Shown here: positions 22,894 through 33,803 of the stretch, piece by piece
Numbering within the stretch: the stretch's first letter is position 1
Layout of the letters: each line of letters begins with the position of its first letter
NCBI GenBank assembly: GCA_011634665.1
Contig: WAEK01000003.1
Coordinates: 812,001-876,000 of the forward strand
DNA: 64,000 nucleotides
Reading direction: 5' to 3'
Source: Mortierella sp. BCC40632
Taxonomy: Eukaryota > Mortierellomycota > Mortierellomycetes > Mortierellales > Mortierellaceae
The notes under the pieces: generated by a model
Databases searched by the model: none
What the model was told of the DNA's origin: nothing
Seen by the model: the letters and a program-made list of their open reading frames with translations, nothing else
Program-made: the position numbers and the translations under genes

Positions 22894-24147
22894 CATATCC
22901 AACGCAATGCTAGCCTTGAACTGCGCCCGGATCAGATGGTACCTGGATTGGATTTCATGAACCCTCCAGTTTTCGGATATGGATAAATCCATAATCCTTT
23001 CAGGGACGTTCAGGCAGGATTTAGGTCATTATGGACAGATTAGATTCGATTTAGATCTTACCAGTGTGGTTTGGACTATCCGAAGGGTGCGCTCCATGCA
23101 GTTTAAGCGATAAGTTGGAAAGAAAAGAGGGGGGTAAACTTTGGTAAAACATTTGCTCCGTCAAAAAAAAACTATCCTTCCATTGACTCGAAAGTAAACG
23201 AGACTCGTCGTATGAGTGATCGAAGCATGTAGAGTATCTTTATCTTTCTTTCTTATTAAAACGTCTTCACAAGTGGAGAGAGAGAGAGAGCTAGTTTCAA
23301 GAGACACATGCACCTGGAAAGAGTGATACCGCCTCAAAACCGCCTTGGAAGCAATTGTCAGAAAAACCCACCAGCAATAGAATCAGAACCCAGCAATCAT
23401 TTGTAGTTAAGGTGTTCCTCTCTTACAATTTAGTCCTCCGAAAGCTTTCTGCGTCGACGAGTTCACCCACCTCTTGGTCAATGCGGGACAAATAAATAGG
23501 TGTGAGGGCTGATGGTTGCATGAGGTTGCTTTCCTACAGTTTGGTGACCTTGATTCCCTCCCTCCCCTTCAGCCGACTTTTGTTATGTTTAGCGCGATGT
23601 GTTCGTCCTTTCCCCCTCTTTCTTTAGAAGCTTGACTGGACTTTTGCTGTATTTAGCTCGGTACATGCCACGGTGATACTACTGATAACCCAATAGCAGG
23701 ATCGTTCGTAAATACAAGTCCTTTGGTCCTCCAATTTCTCTCTCCCTCTTTCTCAGTTGTTCTTCGTTAGATTGCAATCCTGCCCAAGCGACTCATAATT
23801 CGCTACTTTGTCCTCTCCTATTCTTCTGTGTGTGAATCACCCAGCTCTTGGCTAGATGGTCAGCATGCGGTCTTCCTCTCTTTTGGGCATCCTTGGGAGG
23901 CGAGTTGCTTTGTTGTTGTCACTGAGTGACACTGGCATCTCCAAGATGAAAGAGAGCTATCATCATTGAACACGTGCAGGGTCTAAATTTAAAAAGCATC
24001 TCTCAAGCGAAGCAGATGTTTCTCCTCGCTTCCTTCTATTTCCTTTTGGCCCCACAAATTACAAATTACTGCCTCAACAAACCTGCCTGCCTATTCATAC
24101 CAAAAAAAGCAAAAAAGAAAGAAAGAAAGAAAAGGAAGAGGAAAAAA
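22894..24147. other. Intergenic region upstream of NmrA-like gene
   Basis: No supported exon. It contains short A and GA tracts (about 23163-23171, 23276-23291) and pyrimidine-rich stretches toward the gene start. Confidence 0.5.
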
Positions 24148-24703
24148 ATGACAACAAAGTATCCTCCAGCACCGCTCCTGGCGATGACCAGTTGCGACTC
24201 GTACGAAGGATATAGCCTCGCACGACAACTTTGCGAACATTTCGAGAAAACTGACCCCTATCCTCAAGATGGCTCTGCCTCGACTGCCCCACGTCTACTC
24301 TGTCTGGTCCAGGACCCGAATCGATATCCTGACCTACTGAAGTATCGTCATTGTTCAGTAGTCACTATCTCTTTCAATGATCCTGAGGCCATCGTGTGTT
24401 TGCTTCGGAATGTTCATACGGTCGTTCTCGTGCCCGAGATCATACCTGAACAAGTTGAAATGGTGGACCGAATGATGGATGCGATGAAGCAGACTAGGGT
24501 CGCTCGATGTGTGCTCATTTCGAGCATTGGTACAGATGATCAAGAAAAAGACCAACTTGTTCGTTTCAAGTTGACCGAGGACCGAGTCAAGGCCACTATC
24601 AGACGCTGGACCATTCTCCGGTATGAGCTTCTCGTTAGTTCTTTTTTCTTTTATCTTTTTTGAACCAAATGCCACAAGCTAACACATTAAAATTTTATTT
24701 ATT

Positions 24704-24789
<86 letters not shown>

Positions 24790-25780
24790 GTAGAAAGGGA
24801 TTCCCATACCAGATGTTCTTTTACTTGAAAAAAATGATCCGAAAGAAGGGTGTCCTTGCCATGTCTGTGGGGCAGGATATTCCTTACACACCCATGGACC
24901 TTCAAGATCTCGGGGATGCCTTGATCGCAGTGCTAATTCCTCCGACCTCGGATCAAAGCACCGACTCTGCTGATGATCATGTTGAGTCTTCCGAATTGGA
25001 TTCCATCGGTCGAAATCTTTGTTCACTCTTCGAGTTTGAGACAACGACCGACAACCTGGAACGATTTGATGGCCAGGTGTATACGCTGACAAGTTCAGAG
25101 ACGACTACTGGCCTAAACCTTGCCGATACTATCAGCAAAGTCATTGATGATTCTTCAGAACAGGCAAGTGAGACGTTTGTGGTGAAGGAAAGGGAGGAGA
25201 CTAAGTCCAGAACCAAGTGGCATAAGATCTATACTTTCTACTGACTCTGTAACATAAAAAAAAAAAAAAAAAAAAAAATGTTGGAACTTAGAGCGGGTTG
25301 AATTCACGGATCAAGTACGTGTCAGTGAACCGAAATGAACTCCGAGATTATCTGAAGGGTCTGATTGAAGAAGACATGACTCTTGACATCGACACTCCAG
25401 CCTCACCATTGTCTTCTCGACAAGAGTCCCTATTGACAAGTGCATTTCGACTATTGATGTACCCACAGGGCCTCTTTGGTTACTTTTCCTCCTCAGATAA
25501 GGAGAAGATGTTGTTTGTGGACACAGACTCACACTCCGAGGTCAGACGAGATGAGGATTCTTCAGATTGTCTTTGTGTAAAAGTATTCCAGTCTGGATCA
25601 AGCCCCCGTCTTTTTTTGCCAAACGATGCCGAGGTGGAGTTGATCTTGGATCTATTGGACTATATCAACGAGCGCAGGGCGACGTATCAGTCAGATGATC
25701 TGAGAAAGATTACGGGAGAGCGAGGTCGGACGGCAGCTGATTTCTTCAAGAGACACACGGACGAGTTTAAGCAGCAATAG
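24148..25780 (+). CDS. NmrA-like NAD(P)-binding Rossmann protein
   Basis: Exons 24148-24620, 24794-25163 and 25292-25780 join in phase to 443 residues. The layout fits the NmrA-like/atypical SDR family: an N-terminal strand-turn-helix, VRDP-like turn (LVQDPNRYPDLL), NVHTVVLVPE, the ARCVLISSIGTDD strand (where the family has a conserved Ser-Ser/Ile), TILR-KGFPYQMF, and IKYVSVNRNELRDYL near the C-terminal helices. These proteins usually sense redox cofactors or act as reductases; the substrate is unknown. The N-terminal glycine motif is degenerate (TSCDSYEGYSLA instead of GxxGxxG), which weakens the case for tight cofactor binding. Intron 2 uses a GC donor (CAG|GCAAGTGAG); the alternative GT four bases on breaks the frame. 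Intron 1 ends in an 88-nt pyrimidine tract. Confidence 0.82.
24702..24789. repeat. (CT)n-T29 pyrimidine tract before an acceptor
   Basis: Eighty-eight pyrimidines, a CT dinucleotide run followed by 29 T, end one base before the TAG acceptor (24791-24793) of intron 1 of the NmrA-like gene. It is therefore also that intron's polypyrimidine tract. Confidence 0.9.
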
Positions 25781-26283
25781 CCATCCGTCAATTACTGCAC
25801 GATAGTTGTGCATGGTTACTCGAGTGTAAAGAGGAGAAGAAGAAAAAAAAAAGGGTGGGAGAGACGCACGAGGGGGATACAAGGCTCCTCCGTGTCTCTC
25901 TCCCTTTCTAGTCATCCTGCAGTTAAAAAGGATAGGGTATAAAAGTGGCAGTGCTAGTTTTTTTTTCCGCTTTTTTTTTTTTTTTTTTAATAGGCATCCC
26001 CATTCCTAGACTGAATGCTAGGATGAGCTAAATGCTATCTTTCGAGAACCACAACATGCACAAACAAGGTCCGCGCATTCTACGGATGAACGCGTTATCC
26101 TACGAGAAGCATAGGAGGAAAAAAAAAAAAAAAGGGAAGAAAAAAAGCACCTTTCCTAGTTCCTTCCTACCAAATATCACGTGCTGAGTGACCAAGACAT
26201 ATTTCCCTCCCCACACACACAACATTCACATACAACGCGTTGCATTCAACATTCTCTCACTCCCACTCTCTCCCACTCTCATC
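25781..26283. other. Intergenic, no gene seen
   Basis: Between two same-strand genes. It holds T and A tracts near 25958-25988 and 26119-26133 and a CACACACA/CTCCCACTCTC leader just before the next ATG. Confidence 0.55.
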
Positions 26284-26829
26284 ATGAGCCAGATGCTCCC
26301 TGACCTCGCTCATTACACTCAAGGGCTTGATGCAGCAACCTTTCCCGTAAAGATTCATGACCAGGCATCCACTTCAAATAAAAGTTCCTCCACCACCTCC
26401 TCAGCCCATGCTCATCCTCATTCCGAATCCAAACCCGTTCGAAGCGATATCAACGAGGACGACCCCTTGTCTGTCACGTTCACGGTTGTCACACTAGAGC
26501 AATTGATCACCCATATCCGGATGGATGGTCAAGGATTCAAAGTTTTGACCTTGGAGCCTAAACAATCACCCTCCACCCTCACTCCTACCCCTACCTCAAT
26601 TCCTACTCCTACTCCTGCATCCACCCCTTTCCCAGAGTCCCTTTCGGATCGACAGCGCGAGGCCATGTCGGGTCATGTATACGAGACGATTGAAGCCTGT
26701 TTGATGGCCCTCAGTCCTGGATTCGAAACCTTCTTTGGTCAGGAACTTGCCCGAAGACTTGAAACCATTTCCTGGGAAAGACTTCAACAACAGTCCTCTT
26801 CTGAAGCAGAGAGTGATAGTGATTCGTAG
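26284..26829 (+). CDS. GSKIP-domain protein
   Basis: Single-exon gene of 181 residues. The N-terminal half is Ser/Thr/His-rich. From about residue 60, VTFTVVTLEQ, GQGFKVLTLEP and, after a Pro/Thr insert of about 25 residues (TPTPTSIPTPTP), HVYETIEACLMALSPGFE and FFGQELARRLETISWE follow. In human GSKIP the same order reads as strands ending LTEAGLKVVGYAF, then a helix [20 protein letters not shown] and LLQRLEAL, so the fold assignment is good. Animal GSKIP anchors PKA and inhibits GSK3-beta; whether this protein binds either kinase is unknown. The acidic tail EAESDSDS could be a CK2 target (inference). ATG at 26284 is the first in the frame with context ATCATGA. Confidence 0.8.
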   Translation: MSQMLPDLAHYTQGLDAATFPVKIHDQASTSNKSSSTTSSAHAHPHSESKPVRSDINEDDPLSVTFTVVTLEQLITHIRMDGQGFKVLTLEPKQSPSTLTPTPTSIPTPTPASTPFPESLSDRQREAMSGHVYETIEACLMALSPGFETFFGQELARRLETISWERLQQQSSSEAESDSDS

Positions 26830-27155
26830 GGTAACATCACAACATAAAAAAAAAAAAAAAAAAAAACGCCTTCTCTTATTCAGAGCTCTACCAAGGCTAT
26901 GGAGAATGGGAGAGAAGGAAAAATGGGGATATGATATTGTGTAAAGAAAAAGAAGAAAAAGAAGAAAAAAGAGAAGAAAAGAATAAAAAATGCATTGGGG
27001 GGGATGACTGGGTGTATGGTACAGTGCCAAATTGTTGGATATCAAGTTTGAAAGCAAACATGAAAGTGGGGAGAAGGCAGTGGCATTTTGAGTCAGTTCT
27101 CCATGAGGGAAAAAAAAAAAAAAACAATAAAACAGATGGATAAAAAAAAAAAAAA

Positions 27156-27203
<48 letters not shown>

Positions 27204-27359
27204 AAAAATGAATGGTGGTAGTGGTAGTGAAAGAAAGAATGGGTGGGGTGGGCCATTTGGATGAATGAGGGTATATCATAGCATGTTCCCAAAAATGATC
27301 AGTGGGATAATGAGATAGAGGAAGTAGATGAGGAGGAGGCAAAGGAAAAAACACCCATT
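26830..27359. other. Convergent spacer with A-tracts and (GA)n
   Basis: Between the GSKIP gene (+) and the kinase gene (-). A20 directly after the GSKIP stop (about 26846-26866), GAAGAAAAA-type tracts near 26944-26990, and (GA)20 at 27161-27201. No gene seen. Confidence 0.6.
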
Positions 27360-29365
27360 TTAAGAGCCCATGTACCGAGACTCTGGGATATAGTTCGGTT
27401 GTTGTGAAGGCGACCGTGGCGCTGTCAATAAGGACATCATAGGAGAAGGCGGATGAGGAGAGGCAGTTCCGCCTGTAAACGATGTAGGTGTCAACATGGA
27501 GGATGGACTCGCCATTCCATAGTCACGTTGCAAAGTTCCCGACACGCCACCAGCATGTCCATAAAACTGCTGTGAGTGATGGTCGTACAATTGCGGCGTC
27601 GGGAAAGCAACACTTTCAAATCCCTGTGCGGCGGGAGGAGCCTGGTACGGGTACCCAGTCGCATTCGCGCCCTGGCTTTGGTGCATTTGCGGCTGGATTC
27701 CAAGATGGTGATTGAACACGCGAATAATCTCTTCATAGCTCTGCTGTCGGTCATTAGGATTCTCACTCCACGCTCGTGAATACACATCGTGATACCAGTC
27801 CGGTGTGCCCTCGACCCGGTTCTCACGCGCGCCCATCCGGTGGGCCGCTGGGTCCCTGAAGGGATACCGACCCGACATGATCACCCAGTAGATCATACCC
27901 AGCGCATAGATATCACAGCGAATATCATAACGGGGTCGGTTCTTTGGGATACGCTCTGGGGCCATGAACTGGACCACTCCACCCAATTGCTGGCTCGAGT
28001 ACGCGTTCATGTTGCCAAGCCGGCGACGAAGCCCAAAGTCCGTGAGCCGAGCCTGGTATCTTCCTTGCTGGGGAGAGTGGCTCTGTCGGACATCAATCAA
28101 CACGTTCTTTGGGTGCAGGTCTCCATGGTGGTAGCCACACCTGTAAAGGTGCTCAAGACCCATGGCAATGTCCAGCGCAAGGTAGAGTCGGTCAACAAGT
28201 GTTGGTGACTCGAGCTGTTCTCTTGGACGCTTGAGGAGTTCGGCCAGATCACCGTGCTCGTAGAACTGCATGACCATGAAGCGTTGTGGGCCGTGCTCAC
28301 GATCAGCCTGCCTGAACGCGACGCCATAGAACTGTACAATGTTGTTGTGCTCTCGACAGTGCTTCATCACCTCGACCTAAGGCATAAACACGATCGACAC
28401 GATAAGTCGGAAGGGTCGTTCCATGCATGCACATTGATACATCTCCAAGGGGTTATTGTCCAGGGTGTGTGTGCCTGTCGCAGCACATTCAGCGGGGACA
28501 TGGGGCGAAGAAATGGGAAGTGGGGAGCACTTACCTCTTTATCAAACATCTGGGCAATCTTTTCCTGTGGATACTTGGTGTCAATAAGACTCTTCAGGAT
28601 CACCGTACGATTGTTCCTTCTCCAAAAGGCGCGTCGAATCTCGCCATTGCCACCCTTGGCAATCCATCGGCGATCCGTAAACTCGGCTAGGTAGTCGATC
28701 AGCGGGTCATTCTGGACATTCTGGGGAAGGATCATGTTGATGACTGAAGTCAAGTAAAAGTCGCCATCTTCCTCTCCACCCTCGACCTGGGGCGAGAGCG
28801 ACGGTGACGGAGGCGCTTGACCGACCTGACCCAAGTTTGTTACACGAGACACGGTCGAGTTGCCATCCGAGTAGGCCAGACTGGGCATCTCGGTCATCAT
28901 GGAACGGCCCGAGGACGGTGTCATCAGATGGCAGTCATCCGGCATCCATGTTCGGTTGTTGCTGCCGTCAAAATGCTGCTGCTGGCTCGGCGGATACGAA
29001 GGTCCACTCCCCGGGGCTCGACCCTGGGAGGACACAGAGCCCGAGTGGGAAGGATGCGAGGACTCGCCACCCTGGTAGCCAAAGGCAAGCTGCTGGTTGT
29101 CGATTTGGTCCTGCTCCTGCATTTGCTCTTGTAGCTGTTGCTGGTAGCGCCGCTGGCGCTCGAGTTGCTCTGGGTCAGCCATATGACTGGGCATGCGACG
29201 AGAGTTGGCTGGGCGACTATGGAAGTCATGGTCCTCACTTCGAGTCGACATGGCAGAATGGACAAGACTCGGGGCGTCAGTCATGTCGACCGTGCCAGTT
29301 TGAGTGACCCCAGGATCCTGCGAAGGATTATAATAGTTCCCGTAGTAGGGGTGGCCTGAGTACAT
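27360..29365 (-). CDS. Protein kinase, TKL-like, with disordered flanks
   Basis: Two exons, 29365-28535 and 28376-27360, give 615 residues. The kinase domain spans about 232-500: glycine loop KGGNGE (237-242), catalytic Lys258 in VILKSL, HGDLHPKN with Asp363 and Asn368, DFG at 390-392, APE at 416-418 and IYALGMIYWVIMSG in subdomain IX. All residues needed for catalysis are present. The catalytic loop is HGD rather than HRD, as in the many tyrosine-kinase-like kinases of Mucoromycota. Residues 1-230 are Ser/Gln/Pro/Tyr-rich with a run of RYQQQLQEQMQEQDQ that may be helical; the C-terminal 100 residues are Pro/Ser/Tyr-rich. ATG 29365 is the first ATG in frame (GCCATG context); a hydrophobic stretch upstream lacks an ATG. 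Targets unknown. Confidence 0.92.
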
Positions 29366-30564
29366 GGCAGAGAAGCTAAAATGGAAGGAAGCAGCTGGGA
29401 TCAGCGGCTGAAGGAGGGAAGAGGAATCGGAGAGAAAAAGAGAAGAGAAAGAGAAAGAGAGGATAAGAGTGAGAAGAAGAGAAGGAAGGAGAAAAAGGAA
29501 TGCCAAAAAGAAGTTAAAATGGCAGACGACTTCAGGGATGACAAGGAGAGAGGATGAGAGCAAGAAAGAGAGAAAGAGTGAGAGGAGGAAGAGGAGGAGT
29601 GGATGCACCTTCCCTCTTTCTCTTGCTCTCTCCTCTCTCTCTCTCCTCTCTCACACACACACACACTTCCTTTCTCTCTTTTTCTCAAACTCATGTCTGG
29701 GAAGAGTAGGTATTGTCCAGAGCCACGCCGGTCAGGTGACGGTGCAGGGAGACGGAGATGGTACATACTGCGTGCTCCCTGCCTGGGGCCGGGCATGAGA
29801 ACGACCTGTATGCCCAGCTATGTGCAGAAATACACATTTCGTTTTTTTTTTTTGCCTTTTGTCTTTGTCTCTCTCTCTCTGACTTTGGCGTAAAATCTGT
29901 GCGTTCGCATCGAAACGCCATGACGCTCCCTGTCGATGACTCTCTCTCTCTCTTTTTTTTTTTTCTCTATTCCCGATCGCTGAGTGTACCCCACCGATGC
30001 ATGCCTTTCTCTTGCTCTTGCTCCTTGCCGTCCCGCCTGCCCTTTCACACACACACACATACATACACAGACACCCCGCGGTCGTCTGGTCGAGCACAAG
30101 AGCACTGAGCGCATCCTCGCCTCACTCTCGTCTCGTCTCGTCTCGTCTCGTCTCACAGACCCTATCCAGCCAGATGTGTGTTTCCGAGGCGAGAGCGGGA
30201 GATGCTGGCGAATATCCGCGGAACGAAGTGGCTCTGTGTGCTCGCGCGCGACTAGAGGAACTCGACAAAACTAATGCTTCGCTCTAGGAACAAGGCCATA
30301 CGCGTCCACAGTCGTGTGTTTCTTCAGATTTTAAGCAGTAACCGCGGAGAGAGAGAAAAGAACTGGCTTCACTTCCTCGGGGGGGGAGGGGAGGGAGAGA
30401 AAGAAGGGGTGAGGAGAGGAGAGTTGGTTCGTCGAGCCACTTGGTGGCTTTGCACTTTCTTTCCTTGTAGCATGTTGCTGTATTTCGACTGTGCCCAGGA
30501 CATTCGTTTCAAGCATTCCATCATCTCTGCTCGGACCTTATTCCCTCTCCCCAAGTTACTTAAA
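29366..30564. other. Shared upstream region of a divergent gene pair
   Basis: Head-to-head spacer between the kinase (-) and RBM42-like (+) genes. It contains GA/CT tracts (29401-29660), a short CA run and a (TCTCG)5-6 repeat at about 30127-30156. No other gene seen; promoter elements could not be assigned. Confidence 0.6.
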
Positions 30565-31830
30565 ATGTCGTATAACAACATGCCTGGTGCAGGCGCTGCC
30601 GCTTCAGGAGCCTACTCAGGATCGGCTCCGAATCAGTTGTCCGCACAGGAGATTGCTTACTGGGCATCACTTGGTTACGTCTACGACCCTTCTTCGGTTG
30701 CAGCACCAGCACCAGCAGCGCCAGCAGGACCAGAGTTCGCTTATCCACAAACACAACCTACACGTGCCTATGGCGCCCCAGCATCAATACAACCTTCCTC
30801 CAGCATGTATTCTACTGGATCACGCAATGTTGTATATTATCCAAATGGCCCCCAGACAGGAGGAGTAGCAGGTGGACCGAATGCTTACTCTCAACACGCA
30901 TACCCCACCAACAATAACAATGTCGTTTACGAAGATTACAACAAACTCTTTACAGATCCGAAAAAGGTCAAGGAAGAAGCAGCCGTTGCCGAGGCTGAAG
31001 AATCGACAGAGAAAGAACCAGGACTAGCAATCCGATCTGCTGCTGGACAAACCTGGGAAGACTCCAAGATTCTGGATTTCGACGAAAGTACGTCTCTTTT
31101 GTAACAAGAAAGAATGAGACTGTTTTGTGTATATGTGTGAGGGGGATCTTTATTCTCATTGTTAAAGAGTGACCAAAACTGACTCTCGAACTTTTTCTCT
31201 TTCTGTCCCTTTGTTATTAGATGACTTTCGTTTGTTTGCAGGAGATCTGGGAAATGAGGTCACCGATGATTTGTTGGCAAAGACCTTTTCCAAATACCCT
31301 TCGTTCTTAAAGGCCAGAGTTATTCGGGATAAACGGACACAAAAGACAAGAGGATATGGATTTATCAGTTTTGGAGCCGCAGAGGATTTTGCCCGTGCAT
31401 GGAAAGAAATGAATGGTACATTATCAGACACCCCATCTACGGAAGACGATTGATGAGCTCTCTTTTCACCTTCCACTTTATTATTCTTTGGTCTCACCGG
31501 CGGACTACCTTTTATGTCGGGTTATTGTCTTGTTCAAGGAGGACTTGGCTCCTTTGATCCACCATGAAGCAGCGGACTGACCTTGAGATTTTTTTTTTTT
31601 TGTTGGGATCTCGGGTGAATTGAATCTTGGAACGACAATGGGGGGAATTTCTAGGTAAATATGTTGGCAATCGACCTATCAAACTCAGGAAGAGTCAATG
31701 GAAAGATCGAAACCTTGAGATCGTTAAAGATTCAAAGACTGCACGCGGTTCTCAAAATCACGATTCGGCAGTAAAGAAAGATCGCGCAAAACCATACAGG
31801 ATCAAGAAATTGAATAATGCTGGCAAATAA
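30565..31830 (+). CDS. RBM42-like RNA-binding protein
   Basis: Exons 30565-31087, 31221-31415 and 31655-31830 join in phase to 297 residues. The N-terminal 150 residues are Ala/Gly/Pro/Tyr-rich. TWEDSKILDFDE leads into one C-terminal RRM (about 176-255) with RNP2 LFAGDL (179-184) and RNP1 RGYGFISF (218-225), then MNGKYVGNRPIKLRKSQWKD. The order WEDS, DFR-F-GDLGNEV, FLKARVIRDKRT and YVGNRPIKLRKS-WKDRN is the signature of RBM42, a spliceosome-associated RNA-binding protein. The animal protein is longer at the N-terminus. The exon 3 acceptor (TTCTAG|GTAAAT) is confirmed by the conserved NGKYVG join. The tail is basic (KKDRAKPYRIKKL). Confidence 0.94.
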
Positions 31831-31858
31831 GATCCTTTTTAGATTACCAGTAGTATTA

Positions 31859-31859
31859 A

Positions 31860-31864
<5 letters not shown>
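31859..31864 (+). terminator. Poly(A) signal AATAAA followed by genomic A-tract
   Basis: AATAAA begins 29 nt after the RBM42-like stop and runs directly into a genomic A tract of about 31 nt. The gene keeps its introns, so it is not a retrocopy. Confidence 0.45.
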
Positions 31865-31894
<30 letters not shown>

Positions 31895-32104
31895 GCACTG
31901 CTGTGCTGCCAACGGGCTGGAGCATTGTTATGTGAATGTCTTGAGGTCTACTATGTCAAGGCTGGTCTACTTCACAAATGCAGCTCATATTCTTTATCCA
32001 GTGTACAAAATCAAATATAGACGAGGTGGTCCCCTCTCTGCCTCCTTTTTTTTTCAGGTTCAAACAACGCTTCCTTTGTCTACACTTTTCTTCTGTGTGG
32101 AATC

Positions 32105-33803
32105 TCACAGACCGAGATCTGCACGGATCAAAGCAAATTCTCGTTTGATCATGTCGGAACGAATAACGGGGACGAGATCCTTGGCCAGTTTTGAGTATCC
32201 AATATCGCTGAAATGACGACCATCCCTCCAGTACAAATTCCGCCGTTTCATTTCAAAGTTGCTCGCCAAGTCCATTTGAAGACCTGCGTAGACACCGTCC
32301 TCATTCCTAATGAAATTTCGTTTGGTCAAAGAAGAAAAGAATTAGCGACGAGCCGTCAACCGAAGTGCCGATTATCCAGTTCCAATCTCAATCTCAATCT
32401 CAATCTCAATATAAAGAAAGAAAGAAAGAAAAAGGAAGAAAGAAAAAAGAAAGAAAATGGCCTCATCCATACTCTTTGGTATATTCCTCGACCAGCCTGT
32501 TCCGGAGAAGATTGTCGTGTCTCTGCATGTCTGTCAAGAAGGTATCATCGCCTGCTGTAGGGATTGTGCAGAGGTAGATCGACTTTTCTTTAATCCCTGT
32601 CCTTCTCAATGCCTGACAGATCAATTCCAGATTCCGGAGTGTGTCGCGTGGTGAAATTGAAGGATCCTTGCGTCTAAAGTTGTGAAGAGGAGGGAGGGGG
32701 CATGTTCTCGATTAATCTCTGAGTACGGTGATTTGCGGGACATTCTTCTTCTTTTTCTTCCTTTCATCCATGTCAATTGCAAATAAAAGAAAATTAGGCG
32801 AAAACTTACAATACGTCATAGGAACCGAGGGCAATGATCACAATCTCTGCTTTTTGGTATTTAGGATCCTGGATGACCTTGGTCAAGAGATCTGGCTTTT
32901 CTTTTCGTTTCTAAGAAGCCAGATAGATAAAACTATCTTTGAGTTTCTCTGTCCTCTTGGATACACATAAAACCTCTTCTGGTGGTAAACATTTTATATA
33001 AATATAAAAAGGAGAGGAAGAGACATACCGAGTCAGCCGGGTGTAACCAATCCTCTGTGGTTGATCGATACTCTCCTCGGTTGAAAATTTGCCAGGACTG
33101 ACGGATCGAAGATTCCTTGGGAAGCTCTTTGGCAAGTTGGTGGGCCAGTCCTTAAACATCCCCACAAGAGTATCCGGAAAGAAGGAAAGAAAGAGAGGTA
33201 GAGATGGCCAAGTCAATTGCTCATTCTGAAACCAACGAGAGAAAGCTCGCCCTAGTTGACTGTGGGTTGAAATATCCCTTACCTGATCCGGACGAAAGAG
33301 ATGTGTGGTCACCTACGCCCAAAGCATGGTCGTCACCTAGAGTCGATCCCGATTGGAGAATAAAAAGAGTAATAGAGGTAAGAACTCCTATGCTGCGAGC
33401 ATTGACACTACAGGAAACACCCAATTCAGGAAAGAGGGGAGGGAGCAAAGATGGTCCGTCTGAGGCAAAAAGAGCGAAGGAAAGAAAGAGACAACTCACC
33501 GATAATGATAATCGAATGGTTGTACTTGCCCTTTGTGCGTAGTGCTGGTTCTAATGACTGAAAAAAGACCCAGGCGATGTCCCAATGAGAAAAGAATTTG
33601 TTAGGATGGATTCATGGTGGACAATCAAGACTGGCTGACTGAATGACTGACTGGCTGGCTGGCTGGCTCGCTCGCTGAATGAATGGACAAGGGAAGTGAG
33701 TGTCACCTACACGGGCCAATTTGATGAATCCGAGTTTGAGGTAAAAGATGCAGACGGTCAGAAAGACCTTGAGGATCCTGAACAGTGACTGAATGCCGCC
33801 CAT
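32105..33803 (-). CDS. SGNH/GDSL-like hydrolase with N-terminal hydrophobic anchor
   Basis: Seven exons: 33803-33711, 33557-33500, 33336-33283, 33150-33029, 32910-32810, 32673-32473, 32306-32105. All phases agree and give 276 residues. Residues 1-31 (IQSLFRILKVFLTVCIFYLK) form a hydrophobic segment, probably a signal anchor. Block I reads IIIIGDDHALGVGD, so Asp stands where the GDS nucleophile Ser is expected. Block III-like IVIIALGSYD and block V DGRHFSDIGY (a DxxH) follow, with WQIFNRGEYRSTTEDWL between. The fold call rests on the order of these blocks. If a catalytic Ser is truly missing the protein may be inactive or use another residue. Substrate unknown; acyl or acetyl ester hydrolysis is the family default. 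Confidence 0.82.

Noticed and set aside
29369..29608. Hydrophobic N-terminal extension of the kinase as a signal peptide
   Set aside because: The in-frame upstream stretch has no ATG and is a pyrimidine-tract translation; the gene starts at ATG 29365.
26830..31890. RBM42-like and GSKIP genes as retrocopies because of A-tracts after their stops
   Set aside because: The RBM42-like gene retains two introns, and A/T tracts are common all over the window.
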